Origin: CAYNLK01 sp964398055 | GTDB taxonomy: Bacteria; Chloroflexota; Anaerolineae; 4572-78; J111 | Assembly: GCA_964398055.1 (NCBI GenBank) | Contig: CAYNLK010000009.1 | Location: 62,001-126,000 of the forward strand | Direction of reading: 5' to 3' | DNA length: 64,000 bases | In this document: piece by piece, positions 17,958 to 27,940 of the stretch | Position numbering within the stretch: the first letter of the stretch is position 1 | How the letters are laid out: every line of letters starts with the position of its first letter | Program-made: the position numbers and the translations under genes | The notes under the pieces: generated by a model | Seen by the model: only the letters and a program-made list of their open reading frames with translations | Database searches by the model: none | What the model was told of the DNA's origin: nothing

Positions 17958-19559
17958 TCACACCGTCCCCCCCAAATACCACGGTACAAACTCGGCCTCA
18001 CCCACCCCCTGCGCTTCACTCTTGGACGGCCGGCCTGAGGCAACGGAAATCACCAACTCGAGCAGTTCTGCGGCCACCTCTGCCAGCGTCGCGCCTTCCA
18101 ACACGCGCCCGGCGTTCACATCCATATCGTCCGGCATCCGGTTGTAGGTCTCCGAGTTGGTGCATATTTTAATGGTCGGGGCCGGGACGGAACCAAAAAC
18201 CGAGCCGCGGCCGGTCGTGAACAACACCAAGTTGCAGCCGCCGGCCAACATCCCGGTTACAGAGATGGGGTCGTAGCCGGTGGTATCCATAAAGGTCAAG
18301 CCGCGCGCTGTGACCGGTTCGGCGTAGTCGTACACGGCCATCAGCGGGGTGCTGCCGCCTTTGGCCACCGCGCCTAGCGACTTTTCATAAATATTGGTCA
18401 GGCCGCCGGCTTTGTTGCCAGGGCCGGGGTTGTTGTTGATTTCCACGTCGTATCGCCCGGCAAACTCTTCCCACCAGCGGACTTTGTCTAATAGTTTCTG
18501 ACCAACTTCAGCATTGATCGCCCGGCGGGTTAGCAGATGTTCAGCCCCGTAAATCTCGGTTGTTTCCGACAGGACCACCGTGCCGCCCTGCCGCACCAGT
18601 TCATCGGCCACCAGACCCACCACCGGATTGGCGGTGATGCCCGACCAACTGTCGCTGCCGCCACATTCCAGGGCCAGCTTGAGTTCGGAGATGGGCTGCG
18701 GCGTCCGCCGGATATTATTGACCTGGGGCAACATTGCTTCAATTGCCGTAATCCCGGCCTGGACCGTTTTACGAATGCCGCCTAAATCCTGGATGGTCAG
18801 CCCAGGCGGTTGGCCTATTGCGCCGCTCAGGCCATAGTTCTCCACCAGGTCGGCCAGTTGGTTTGTCTCGCAGCCCAGGCCGACAATCAGGTAGGCGCCC
18901 ACATTAGGGTGACGGGCCATCCCGGCCAGGGTGCGCTGCAGGATATCATAATCATAGCCGCCGGGCCGGGAAGCGCAGCCGGTGGTGTGGGTCAGGGCAA
19001 TCACCCCGTCGACGTTGGGGTAGGCGACCAGCCGTTCGGGGGTAAAATGGTGGGCAATCTCCCGGCAGGTATGGGCCGAGCAGTTGACCGTGCCGATCAC
19101 GGCAATGGCGTTGCGCGTGCCCACCTGACCATTGGCCCGCTGATATCCGCCAAAAGTCCGCCGCGCCGCGGGCGGCGTGTCGCTAACCGGGCTGGCTTCT
19201 GCGCCAAAGGCGTAATCCCGGGCAAAATTACCCATGCCCAGATTGTGGGTGTGGACGTGTTCGCCTGGCCGGATCGGCTGAGTGGCAAAGCCGATGATCT
19301 GGCCGTAGCGGCGGACGGCCTGCCCGACCGGAATTTCGTATAGGGATACCTTATGACCACTGGGAATAAACCCTCGGATCGGAATTTCAGGAGGGCTGTC
19401 GGTTAGATCAGAGTCAAGGGTCAGAACGGTACCCGGCTGCAAATTGATCTTGGCGATGGCGACGTGATCTTGAGGTTGCAGCCGGATCGCAACCGCCGCC
19501 AACGGTAGGCGACCGGGCGGTGTTGGTTCAAGCAGATTGATCGTTTCAGCAGTCATCAT
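17958..19559 (-). CDS. UxaA-family dehydratase (altronate/galactarate dehydratase-like)
   Basis: The 533-residue protein carries an N-terminal SAF-type domain (about 20-110: HVAIAKINLQPGTVLTL, RPGEHVHTHNLGM). A UxaA C-terminal part follows, starting at GYQRANGQVGTRNAIAVIG with ALTHTTGCASRPGG, IVGLGCETNQL, ALECGGSDSWSGITANPVVG and MDTTGYDPISVTGMLAGGCN. This is the full domain set of altronate and galactarate dehydratases, which remove water from sugar acids. The substrate cannot be chosen from sequence alone. AGGAG precedes the ATG. No uxaB, uxuA, kdgK or transporter lies next to it, so a complete hexuronate pathway is not visible here. Confidence 0.9.
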   Translation of the reverse strand: MMTAETINLLEPTPPGRLPLAAVAIRLQPQDHVAIAKINLQPGTVLTLDSDLTDSPPEIPIRGFIPSGHKVSLYEIPVGQAVRRYGQIIGFATQPIRPGEHVHTHNLGMGNFARDYAFGAEASPVSDTPPAARRTFGGYQRANGQVGTRNAIAVIGTVNCSAHTCREIAHHFTPERLVAYPNVDGVIALTHTTGCASRPGGYDYDILQRTLAGMARHPNVGAYLIVGLGCETNQLADLVENYGLSGAIGQPPGLTIQDLGGIRKTVQAGITAIEAMLPQVNNIRRTPQPISELKLALECGGSDSWSGITANPVVGLVADELVRQGGTVVLSETTEIYGAEHLLTRRAINAEVGQKLLDKVRWWEEFAGRYDVEINNNPGPGNKAGGLTNIYEKSLGAVAKGGSTPLMAVYDYAEPVTARGLTFMDTTGYDPISVTGMLAGGCNLVLFTTGRGSVFGSVPAPTIKICTNSETYNRMPDDMDVNAGRVLEGATLAEVAAELLELVISVASGRPSKSEAQGVGEAEFVPWYLGGTV

Positions 19560-19705
19560 CTTCTCCTGTGTTAGAATTTTTTCATTTTGAGGCCGGTTGT
19601 TATTATTACTCTAATAAATATCTATTATACTTCTTATCAGAATCAAACACATATTGTTTATGGTAAGAGTGACAGGTTAGCTACGCTGGCCTGATTAGCT
19701 TTTAT

Positions 19706-19816
19706 GTAACTATTCAGGTGACCGGCACTTTAGCTTCAATAAAGTGCGTTACTTCTGGAAAGTCAAGCCTCTTTTGCCTGATTTAAGTGCCGGTCACCTG
19801 GTAGTTGAATAGTTAC
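19706..19816. repeat. Palindromic repeat, copy 2, upstream of grpE
   Basis: Bounded by GTAACTATTCA and TGAATAGTTAC. The inner arms GGTGACCGGCACTT and AAGTGCCGGTCACC pair perfectly. The centre (about 55 bases) includes TTTGCCTGATTTAAG, shared with copy 1. It lies in the 283-base gap before grpE, which also holds an AAACA-N5-TGTTT dyad at 19645-19659. Confidence 0.8.
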
Positions 19817-19842
19817 GCTTTTATTTACCATAGGAGAGAGTG

Positions 19843-20418
19843 ATGAATTTTATGGAAAGCGGCCGGACTACTGCCCACAGGATTCCTGTTCGAAACGGGC
19901 GCAATCATGGCCAGGCTGCCCCAACAATGCAACAACCTGATAACCGGCCGATTTTGGCCGAACCGGCAGTTTCAACCGATGTGACCGGACCGGCCTTGCC
20001 TGAAGTGGAAACCGATTGGCAAACGTTGGCCTTGCGGTTGCAAGCGGATATGGCCAATTTTCGCCAACGCCAGCAGCGCCGGGCCGATGAGGCCATTGTT
20101 GCGGAACGGGAGCGACTGTTGCAGTTGATGCTGCCCCTGGCCGATAACCTGGCTCGCGCCCTAAAGCAGGCTGACCAGGGCGACGCTGCGCTGCGCCAGG
20201 GGATCGAATTGACTCAGCGGGAGCTAATGCGAACTCTGGCCGCCGAGGGCGTTACCCGGCTTGAAACCGTCGGACGGCGCTTTGATCCCGGTTTGCACGA
20301 GGCCATTGCTGTTGTGCCAACTACTCAAGAAACGGATACAATTATTGAAGAGGTTGAGGCCGGTTATAAACTGGGCGACAAGCTTTTGCGTCCGGCGCGG
20401 GTGGTGGTGGCCGCTTAA
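19843..20418 (+). CDS. grpE: GrpE nucleotide-exchange factor
   Basis: The variable N-terminus is followed by the GrpE coiled coil (LALRLQADMANFRQRQQRR) and beta-rich head: LMLPLADNLARALKQ, GVTRLETVGRRFDPGLHEAI, EEVEAGYKLGDKLLRPARVVV. These match GrpE, which releases ADP from DnaK. AGGAGAG lies about eight bases before ATG 19843; GTG 19840 is also in frame. Palindromic repeats flank the gene on both sides. No dnaK lies beside it, although GrpE works only with DnaK, so that gene must be elsewhere. Confidence 0.95.
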   Translation: MNFMESGRTTAHRIPVRNGRNHGQAAPTMQQPDNRPILAEPAVSTDVTGPALPEVETDWQTLALRLQADMANFRQRQQRRADEAIVAERERLLQLMLPLADNLARALKQADQGDAALRQGIELTQRELMRTLAAEGVTRLETVGRRFDPGLHEAIAVVPTTQETDTIIEEVEAGYKLGDKLLRPARVVVAA

Positions 20419-20425
20419 AAAAACT

Positions 20426-20481
20426 GTAATAATTCAGGTGACCGGCACTTCTAAAGTGCCGGTCACTTGGAAGTTGAATAG
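20426..20481. repeat. Palindromic repeat, copy 3 (short form), between grpE and dnaJ
   Basis: GTAATAATTCAGGTGACCGG and the inverted CCGGTCACTTGGAAGTTGAATA flank a three-base loop (CTA). Arms 20436-20450 and 20454-20468 form a 15-base-pair stem with one G-U pair. This is copy 2 with its centre removed. It ends just before the dnaJ start. Confidence 0.8.
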
Positions 20482-20492
20482 AGGCTTGGCGA

Positions 20493-21455
20493 ATGGAATA
20501 CAAGGATTATTACAAAATTTTAGGCGTCGATAAGAAAGCAACCGAAAAAGAGATCAAGGCCGCTTTTCGCAAGCTGGCGCGTAAACACCATCCTGATATG
20601 AACCCGGGCAAGCCACAGGCAGAGGAGCGTTTCAAGGAAATCAACGAAGCCTACGAGGTTCTCGGCGACCCGGAAAAACGGAAAAAGTATGACCAACTGG
20701 GCGCGGATTGGCAGCGTTGGCAGCAGGCCGGCGGTCCCGGTGATTTTGACTGGAGCCAGTGGATGGCCGGGGCCGGCGGCCCTGGTGGGCAGCGGGTGCA
20801 CGTGCGCTATGGCAGCCCGGAAGATTTGCAGGATCTGTTTGGCGGCGGCGGCAGCCCCTTCTCCGACTTCTTTACCAGCATCTTTGGTGGTATGGGGGCC
20901 GGCCCGGCCGGCCGGAGCGGCTTTGATTTTGGCCAGCGCAATCGCCGCGGCCATGATCTGGAACACGAAATCGAAATCAGCCTGGCTGAAGCTTATCACG
21001 GCACTACCCGCCTGCTGACCAAAGATGGCCGCCGTTTGAGCGTTAAGATTCCGGCCGGGGCTAAAACCGGCACCAAAGTACGGATGCGGGGTGAAGGTGA
21101 GAGCGGTCAGGGCGGCGCGGCAGCCGGCGACCTGTTTTTGAAGATAAAAGTGGCCTCCGATCCTCGTTTTGAGCGCAAAGGCGACGATCTGTATACGACC
21201 ACGCCGGTCGATCTGTATACGGCCGTGCTGGGGGGGCAAATCAGGGTTGAGACGCTGTCAGGCCCGGTCGATCTTAAAATTCCGGCCGGCTCCCAAAATG
21301 GCCAGACTTTTCGGTTGCGAGGCAAGGGTATGCCCAAGTTGCATCAGGCCGGCCAACATGGCGATTTATACGCCAAACTCGACGTGCGGCTGCCCACCCG
21401 GCTGACTGACAGGCAGCGCGACCTGTTTGAACAATTACGAAAGTTGGAGGATTAA
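20493..21455 (+). CDS. DnaJ/CbpA-like J-domain co-chaperone (type B, no zinc finger)
   Basis: The J domain covers residues 4-69 with the DnaK-stimulating HPD at 33-35. A Gly/Phe-rich linker follows (about 75-150), then two substrate-binding beta domains ([40 protein letters not shown]). The four CxxCxGxG zinc repeats of classical DnaJ are missing, so this is a type B protein like CbpA or DnaJ2. Length (320) fits that class. It partners DnaK, whose gene is not in the window. It starts right after repeat copy 3 and is followed five bases later by clpB. Confidence 0.93.
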   Translation: MEYKDYYKILGVDKKATEKEIKAAFRKLARKHHPDMNPGKPQAEERFKEINEAYEVLGDPEKRKKYDQLGADWQRWQQAGGPGDFDWSQWMAGAGGPGGQRVHVRYGSPEDLQDLFGGGGSPFSDFFTSIFGGMGAGPAGRSGFDFGQRNRRGHDLEHEIEISLAEAYHGTTRLLTKDGRRLSVKIPAGAKTGTKVRMRGEGESGQGGAAAGDLFLKIKVASDPRFERKGDDLYTTTPVDLYTAVLGGQIRVETLSGPVDLKIPAGSQNGQTFRLRGKGMPKLHQAGQHGDLYAKLDVRLPTRLTDRQRDLFEQLRKLED

Positions 21456-21460
21456 TTCCT

Positions 21461-24058
21461 ATGAATCTAAATAAATTTACAGAAAAAGCCCAGGCGGCCA
21501 TTCTGCATGCCCAAAGATTGGCCGATGAATATAACCACAGCGAAATATTGCCCGGCCATCTCTTGCTGGCCTTGCTGCGGCAGGAGGGCGGGGTGGTGCC
21601 GCAGATTGCCCATCACCTCGCGGTGAACCCGGAGGCGCTGGCGCAGGCCGTGGAAACCGAATTGCAGGGCATCGGTAGGGTGTATGGCGGTTCTCAGCCG
21701 GGCCTGTCGCGGGCCTTGAACAATGTCCTTCGAGACGCCGAAAAAAGCGCCGAGAAGATGAAAGACGACTTCGTTTCGACCGAGCACCTGCTGCTGGCCC
21801 TGACCGACTCCGGCGACCGGGTCGCCTCGCTGTTGCAGCGTTTTGGCTTGAAGCGTGACGCGGTGCTGCAAGCGCTGACCCGGATTCGGGGCAGCCAGCG
21901 CGTCACCAGCCAGAATCCCGAAAGCACCTATGAGGCTCTGCTCAAATATGGCCGTGACCTGACCGATTTGGCTCGCAAGGCTAAACTGGATCCGGTCATC
22001 GGCCGGGATGATGAGATTCGGCGGGTGGTCCAGGTGTTGAGCCGGCGGACCAAAAACAACCCGGTCCTCATCGGCGATCCGGGGGTTGGTAAAACGGCCA
22101 TCGTCGAGGGGCTGGCCCAGCGGATTGTCAACGGCGACGTGCCGGAAGGGTTGAAGCAAAAGCAGATTGTGGCCCTGGATATGGGCGCGTTGATTGCCGG
22201 GGCCAAGTATCGGGGTGAATTTGAGGAGCGGTTGAAGGCAGTGCTGCAAGAGGTCACCGGCAGTGAGGGTCAAATCATCCTGTTCATTGACGAGCTGCAC
22301 ACCGTGGTCGGCGCCGGCGCGGCCGAAGGGGCTATGGACGCCGGCAACATGCTCAAACCGATGCTGGCTCGCGGCGAACTGCATGCCATCGGTGCCACCA
22401 CCCTGGACGAATACCGCAAACACATCGAAAAGGATGCCGCGCTGGAGCGGCGCTTCCAGCCGGTGCTGGTGGATGAGCCGACGGTTGAGGATACCATCAG
22501 CATTTTGCGGGGCCTCAAGGAACGGTACGAGGTTCATCACGGCGTTCGGATTCAGGACAGCGCCGTAATTGCCGCGGCTACCCTCAGCCATCGCTACATC
22601 TCTGACCGCTTCCTGCCGGACAAGGCCATCGACCTGGTGGATGAGGCCGCGGCCCGGTTGCGGACCGAGATCGACAGCAAGCCGACCCAACTGGACGCGG
22701 TCGACCGGCAGGTGATGCAGTTGGAAATCGAGCGGGAGGCGCTGAAGAAGGAAAAGGACAAGGCCAGCCGGGAACGATTGCAGAAGCTGGAAGCCGAATT
22801 GAGCGATTTGAAAGAGAAAAGCCGCGCCCTCAGTGCCCAGTGGGAAAACGAGAAGCGGCTGATCGGTGAGTTGCGGGAGACCAAGGAGCAGATCGAGCGG
22901 ACCCGCATCGAAATCGAGCGGGCCGAGCGCCAGGCGGATTTGGAGACGGCCTCCCGGCTCAAGTATGGCACGTTACGCGAGCTGGAGGCCAGGCTGGCCC
23001 AGCAGGAAGCCCGGCTCAAAGAGTTCCAAACGCAAGGGGCGCTGCTGCAAGAAGAGGTCGATGCCGAGCAGATTGCCCTGATTGTGGCCCGCTGGACCGG
23101 CATCCCGGTCAGTAAGCTGCTGGAAGGCGAGATCGAGAAACTGGTGAAGATGGAGGAGCGCATTCACCAACGGGTGGTGGGCCAGGATGAGGCCATCCGG
23201 GCGGTGGCCAATGCGGTTCGCCGCAGCCGGGCCGGGCTGCAAGACCCGGATCGACCGATCGGCAGTTTCATCTTTCTGGGGCCGACCGGAGTCGGTAAGA
23301 CGGAGTTGGCCCGTGCTCTGGCCGAGTTCCTGTTCGACAGCGAAGAGAATATGATCCGGATCGACATGAGCGAGTACCAGGAGCGCCACACCGTGAGCCG
23401 GTTGATCGGCGCGCCGCCCGGCTACGTGGGTTACGATGAGGGCGGCCAGTTGACCGAAGCGGTTCGGCGGCGGCCCTACAGCGTAGTGCTGTTCGACGAG
23501 ATCGAGAAAGCGCACCCGGAAGTGTTCAATACGTTGCTGCAACTATTGGACGACGGCCGGCTGACCGATGGCCACGGCCGTACGGTGAACTTCAAAAATA
23601 CGGTGGTCATTATGACCAGCAACATCGGCAGCCACTTTATTATGGAGTTGGGGGCCGAGGCGGCTGAGGAAAAGGTGATGGCGGCGATGCGCCAGCATTT
23701 CCGGCCGGAATTTCTGAACCGGGTTGACGAGGTGATCACCTTCCACAATTTGAGCCGGAGCGACCTGGTCCAGATTGTGGAAATTCAGCTCAGGCGCTTG
23801 CAGCGATTGTTGGCCGAACGGAAGGTGCGGTTGGAGTTGAGCGAGGCCGCCAGGTTGCACCTGGCCGAGGCCGGTTACGACCCAACCTTTGGCGCTCGCC
23901 CGCTCAAGCGAGTTATCCAGCGGGAGATTCAGGACCCGCTGGCCATGGCCCTGCTGTCTGGTGAGTTTCAAGATGGCGACACGGTGCGGGTTGATTACCG
24001 CGAGGGTTCGATTGTTTTCGAAAAAGTCCAGGAGCGGCTGGTGGAGCTGGTAGCGTAA
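21461..24058 (+). CDS. clpB: ClpB disaggregase
   Basis: The 865-residue protein has the ClpB N domain (two Clp repeats, about 1-145), AAA-1 (Walker A GDPGVGKT 205-212, Walker B LFIDELH), a long coiled-coil M domain (about 405-530), AAA-2 (Walker A GPTGVGKT 607-614, Walker [13 protein letters not shown], pore loop GYVGYDEGG) and the Clp C-terminal domain ([18 protein letters not shown]). Both ATP sites look intact. The M domain separates ClpB from ClpA and ClpC. It rescues aggregated proteins together with DnaK, DnaJ and GrpE. It is tightly coupled to dnaJ (five bases) and is followed by a strong terminator. Confidence 0.97.
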   Translation: MNLNKFTEKAQAAILHAQRLADEYNHSEILPGHLLLALLRQEGGVVPQIAHHLAVNPEALAQAVETELQGIGRVYGGSQPGLSRALNNVLRDAEKSAEKMKDDFVSTEHLLLALTDSGDRVASLLQRFGLKRDAVLQALTRIRGSQRVTSQNPESTYEALLKYGRDLTDLARKAKLDPVIGRDDEIRRVVQVLSRRTKNNPVLIGDPGVGKTAIVEGLAQRIVNGDVPEGLKQKQIVALDMGALIAGAKYRGEFEERLKAVLQEVTGSEGQIILFIDELHTVVGAGAAEGAMDAGNMLKPMLARGELHAIGATTLDEYRKHIEKDAALERRFQPVLVDEPTVEDTISILRGLKERYEVHHGVRIQDSAVIAAATLSHRYISDRFLPDKAIDLVDEAAARLRTEIDSKPTQLDAVDRQVMQLEIEREALKKEKDKASRERLQKLEAELSDLKEKSRALSAQWENEKRLIGELRETKEQIERTRIEIERAERQADLETASRLKYGTLRELEARLAQQEARLKEFQTQGALLQEEVDAEQIALIVARWTGIPVSKLLEGEIEKLVKMEERIHQRVVGQDEAIRAVANAVRRSRAGLQDPDRPIGSFIFLGPTGVGKTELARALAEFLFDSEENMIRIDMSEYQERHTVSRLIGAPPGYVGYDEGGQLTEAVRRRPYSVVLFDEIEKAHPEVFNTLLQLLDDGRLTDGHGRTVNFKNTVVIMTSNIGSHFIMELGAEAAEEKVMAAMRQHFRPEFLNRVDEVITFHNLSRSDLVQIVEIQLRRLQRLLAERKVRLELSEAARLHLAEAGYDPTFGARPLKRVIQREIQDPLAMALLSGEFQDGDTVRVDYREGSIVFEKVQERLVELVA

Positions 24059-24070
24059 ATAGAAAAATAA

Positions 24071-24099
24071 AAAAGGGCAGGCTCTTGCCCTGCCCTTTT
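24071..24099 (+). terminator. Rho-independent terminator after clpB
   Basis: AAAAGGGCAGG (24071-24081) pairs perfectly with CCTGCCCTTTT (24089-24099) around a seven-base loop, and the T run forms the tail. It ends the grpE-dnaJ-clpB transcript. Confidence 0.85.
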
Positions 24100-24138
24100 G
24101 TTGAACTATTAGCAAAAATCTTGGTCCGCGTTAACAAA

Positions 24139-24162
24139 ATTCTAACACAGATTGTGTATAAT
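24139..24162 (+). promoter_or_regulatory. Possible promoter/regulatory motif upstream of groES
   Basis: ATTCTAACACAGATTGTGTATAAT contains a consensus TATAAT -10 hexamer (24157-24162) and an ACACA-GAT-TGTGT dyad. A TTAACA (24131-24136) could be a -35 but its 20-base spacing is too long. It matches 18 of 24 positions of a segment upstream of hsp20 (27089-27112). No CIRCE element is present. Confidence 0.4.
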
Positions 24163-24211
24163 TGGGGATTGTGAAAGCATAATCAATACAAAATAAGGAG
24201 GTTCAAGCATA

Positions 24212-24508
24212 ATGTCATCGTTGAAATTTCGTCCTCTGGGGGACCGGGTTTGGGTGGAGCCGATTGAGCGGGAAGAAATGACCGCGTCCGGTATCGTTCT
24301 GCCTGAAACCGCCAAAGAAAAACCAATGGAAGGTAAGATTTTGGCCGTGGGACCGGGTGCTCGTAATGACAAAGGCGAGCGCCAACCGCTGGACGTAAAA
24401 GTCGGTGACCGGGTTTTGTTTGCCAAATACGCCGGCACCGAGGTTAAGCATGATGGGATCAAGTACCTGATCATGCGCGAGAGCGACCTGCTCGCCATCA
24501 TTGAATGA
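24212..24508 (+). CDS. groS: GroES co-chaperonin
   Basis: This 98-residue protein reads [19 protein letters not shown] at the start, then a mobile loop ([18 protein letters not shown]), [20 protein letters not shown] and [19 protein letters not shown], the full GroES pattern. Strong AAGGAGG upstream. It forms the seven-member lid of the GroEL folding chamber. It is separated from groEL by an unusual G-free spacer. Confidence 0.98.
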   Translation: MSSLKFRPLGDRVWVEPIEREEMTASGIVLPETAKEKPMEGKILAVGPGARNDKGERQPLDVKVGDRVLFAKYAGTEVKHDGIKYLIMRESDLLAIIE

Positions 24509-24517
24509 TTCACCCAG

Positions 24518-24608
24518 CAATCCCTAACCAACTAACCAACCAACTAACAAACTAACAAACTAACAAACAAACTAACCAACCAAACTAACAAACTAACCAA
24601 ACAATAAT
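24518..24608 (+). repeat. G-free A/C-rich tandem-repeat spacer between groES and groEL
   Basis: About 91 bases contain no G and consist mostly of repeated AACTAACCAA / AACTAACAA units. The transcript would be unstructured. The groEL Shine-Dalgarno (GAGGAGAG) follows directly. Confidence 0.85.
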
Positions 24609-24622
24609 GAGGAGAGATAATA

Positions 24623-26251
<1,629 letters not shown>

Positions 26252-26260
26252 ACTAGGCAG

Positions 26261-26343
26261 TTGGGGAGATTAAGAGATTGGGAGATGGGGCGATTGCTTG
26301 TTGGCCGGAAATCTCCAGTCCCCAATCTCTAATCTCCAATCCC
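26261..26343. repeat. Imperfect inverted repeat downstream of groEL
   Basis: TTGGGGAGATTAAGAGATTG (26261-26280) and its continuation are echoed inverted at about 26310-26343 (ATCTCCAGTCCCCAATCTC and on). The arms are purine-rich and pyrimidine-rich respectively and pair imperfectly around a GC-rich loop. It could act as a loose terminator or be a dispersed repeat. It lies just before the next start and may explain why that gene lacks a clear Shine-Dalgarno. Confidence 0.55.
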
Positions 26344-26350
26344 TTGGATT

Positions 26351-26968
26351 ATGCACGGGATCACTGATTTAGCAGCCACGCGGGAGGCTCTGCGCCAACT
26401 GGCCAGGATTGTGGCTGAAACCCGGCAGATGCTCGCGGCGATGTTGGAGAGTCATCAACCTGGCCGGCGGCCTCTAGGCCGTCAGCCAGGTCAACTCGCC
26501 GATACGCTGCAACATCTGGAAGGGGTGCGGGAAGGCTTTATCCTGAGCCAGCGCACCTCGCCCCAACTCAGCCTCACCGAGTTGCGGGCGTTAGTCAAAT
26601 ACATCTTGGTGGATTGGGATTGGCTGGGGTCGTTGAATCTGGCCCTTACCCCCGGCGACCAGATTGAGTTTGTGGGCCAGCAACTTGTTGCTTATCATCA
26701 CGCCGTGGTGGCGCTGGCAGTTCTGCCCCATTTGCCGCCCGAGGCGATCACGTTTCCCCAGAAAAATCTAACCTATGCCGATTTGACCGCGCCCTCTTTG
26801 CCCGGTGAGTTGCTGGCCCGGATCGAGGAGCTGGAGCGGGTCATTTACCAGGCCGAAGTCAGGCCGACCAGTCTGCCGGCCTATGGGCCATTTCGACGGA
26901 CGTATGCCTTTTTTGAGGCCAGCACGTGGCTGGTTGATCATCATTTGCAGGCGCTGCTGGGTGAGTAA
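26351..26968 (+). CDS. Hypothetical soluble protein between groEL and hsp20
   Basis: This 205-residue protein is largely helical, with no signal peptide or TM segment. Notable stretches are ALRQLARIVAETRQMLAAML near the start, LRALVKYILVDWDWLGSLNL in the middle, and a Tyr/Phe-rich end (YGPFRRTYAFFEASTWLVDH). I recognise no family. Its codon and base composition match the neighbouring chaperone genes. No clear Shine-Dalgarno precedes the ATG at 26351; it may be translated from a later start. Role unknown; the position suggests co-expression with groEL. Confidence 0.65.
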   Translation: MHGITDLAATREALRQLARIVAETRQMLAAMLESHQPGRRPLGRQPGQLADTLQHLEGVREGFILSQRTSPQLSLTELRALVKYILVDWDWLGSLNLALTPGDQIEFVGQQLVAYHHAVVALAVLPHLPPEAITFPQKNLTYADLTAPSLPGELLARIEELERVIYQAEVRPTSLPAYGPFRRTYAFFEASTWLVDHHLQALLGE

Positions 26969-27276
26969 CCAGAGTTTGCTAGAGATCGTGGGGTCATAAA
27001 CCCGGCTTATTTTTTAGTACTCTGCCAGGCCGGTTATCCTGACTCTTGACTCATTCTTCTTATATTCCTCTAACATTTCTCCAGCGCGATTCTAATACAA
27101 TTTGTCTAGACTCAAGTTAAATCTTGATTGTGGTAGTTAAATCAACAACTTTAGAAATTTGTAGGAAGGGGTGGAATTTAATTGCTGTGCCTCGGCTGAA
27201 GCGGAAAAACCCAAGAAGATTGCCGTGAAATCAGCATGATTGCAGCTAAATTGAGGTTGAAAGGAGGTTGTTGACG
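26969..27276 (+). other. 308-base intergenic region upstream of hsp20
   Basis: The region is A/T-rich and has no gene. It contains TTGACT (27046-27051), a TACAAT (27096-27101) that could be a -10 without a good -35, the motif shared with groES, and the AAGGAGG ribosome site (27261-27267). It probably holds the hsp20 promoter. Confidence 0.55.
27089..27112 (+). promoter_or_regulatory. Possible regulatory motif upstream of hsp20, shared with groES
   Basis: ATTCTAATACAATTTGTC plus six more bases matches 18 of 24 positions of the groES segment 24139-24162, including ACA...TTGT. It lies 165 bases before the hsp20 ATG. It could be a shared promoter or operator, but A/T-rich chance similarity is possible. 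Confidence 0.3.
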
Positions 27277-27774
27277 ATGGCTATCAAAGATTTGATCCCA
27301 TGGCGAGGGAGTGAAAAGAAAGTGCCGGTGCGGTATGAAGTGGACAACTCTTTTGAGGCCCTTCGACGCAGTTTTGACCGATATTTTGATGATTTCTTCC
27401 GTGGGTTTGAGTTAATGCCCTTTGAGAGGTCCTGGTCTGAGTTTAGCCCGAATATCGACGTGGTTGAGGGTGACAAAGAGATAAAAGTTACGGCAGAATT
27501 ACCTGGCCTGGACGAAAATGACATTCAGCTCTCCCTGGATCGCGATTTACTTACCATCAGCGGCGAGAAGAAGACCGAGCAAGAGGACAAGGGCAAAAAT
27601 TACTACCGGATGGAGCGCTCGTATGGTTCTTTCCGCCGGGCGGTATCGCTGCCGTGCGAGGTTGAAGCTGACAAGGTTGAAGCAACCTTTAAGCAAGGTA
27701 TCCTGACCGTTACCCTCCCCAAGTCGGCCGAGGTGCTCAAACAGACCAAGAAAATTAAGATAAAGAGCGGATAA
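27277..27774 (+). CDS. Hsp20 (alpha-crystallin family) small heat-shock protein
   Basis: ATG 27277 is chosen because AAGGAGG at 27261-27267 is nine bases away; an upstream TTG at 27268 has no such site. The 165-residue product has an N-terminal arm with FDRYFDDFFRGFELMP, an alpha-crystallin domain (PNIDVVEGDKEIKVTAELPG, YGSFRRAVSLPCEV) and the hallmark GILTVTLPK, then a short basic tail. It holds unfolded proteins for ClpB, DnaK and GroEL. It lies in a chaperone island but has its own leader of about 300 bases, so separate regulation is likely. Confidence 0.96.
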   Translation: MAIKDLIPWRGSEKKVPVRYEVDNSFEALRRSFDRYFDDFFRGFELMPFERSWSEFSPNIDVVEGDKEIKVTAELPGLDENDIQLSLDRDLLTISGEKKTEQEDKGKNYYRMERSYGSFRRAVSLPCEVEADKVEATFKQGILTVTLPKSAEVLKQTKKIKIKSG

Positions 27775-27861
27775 GTATTTTTTTTCGCAGCTAACGGTAT
27801 TTCTATTAGAGTTGAATTGTTCCGCTTAGTGAGGTTAACAACTTGCACAGCAATTCACTTT

Positions 27862-27896
27862 TACCCCATCCGTCTCACTGACGGATGGGGTATTTT
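27862..27896 (+). terminator. Rho-independent terminator after hsp20
   Basis: A perfect 13-base-pair stem (TACCCCATCCGTC / GACGGATGGGGTA) with a five-base loop (TCACT) is followed by TTTT (27893-27896). It separates hsp20 from the convergent selB. Confidence 0.85.
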
Positions 27897-27940
27897 GATT
27901 CCTGTGATTAGAAAGACAAGGGGGGGATTCTATTTTTACT

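Noticed and set aside
21467..22690. 407-residue minus-strand frame
   Set aside because: It is antisense to clpB and its composition is that of a GC-rich shadow frame.
24518..24608. CRISPR array
   Set aside because: The repeated units between groES and groEL are short and abut without spacers, so this is a simple tandem repeat.
27169..27200. Possible sigma-54 promoter (TGGAATTTAATTGCT) upstream of hsp20
   Set aside because: GG to GC spacing is nine bases where ten is required, and the -24 element is poor.
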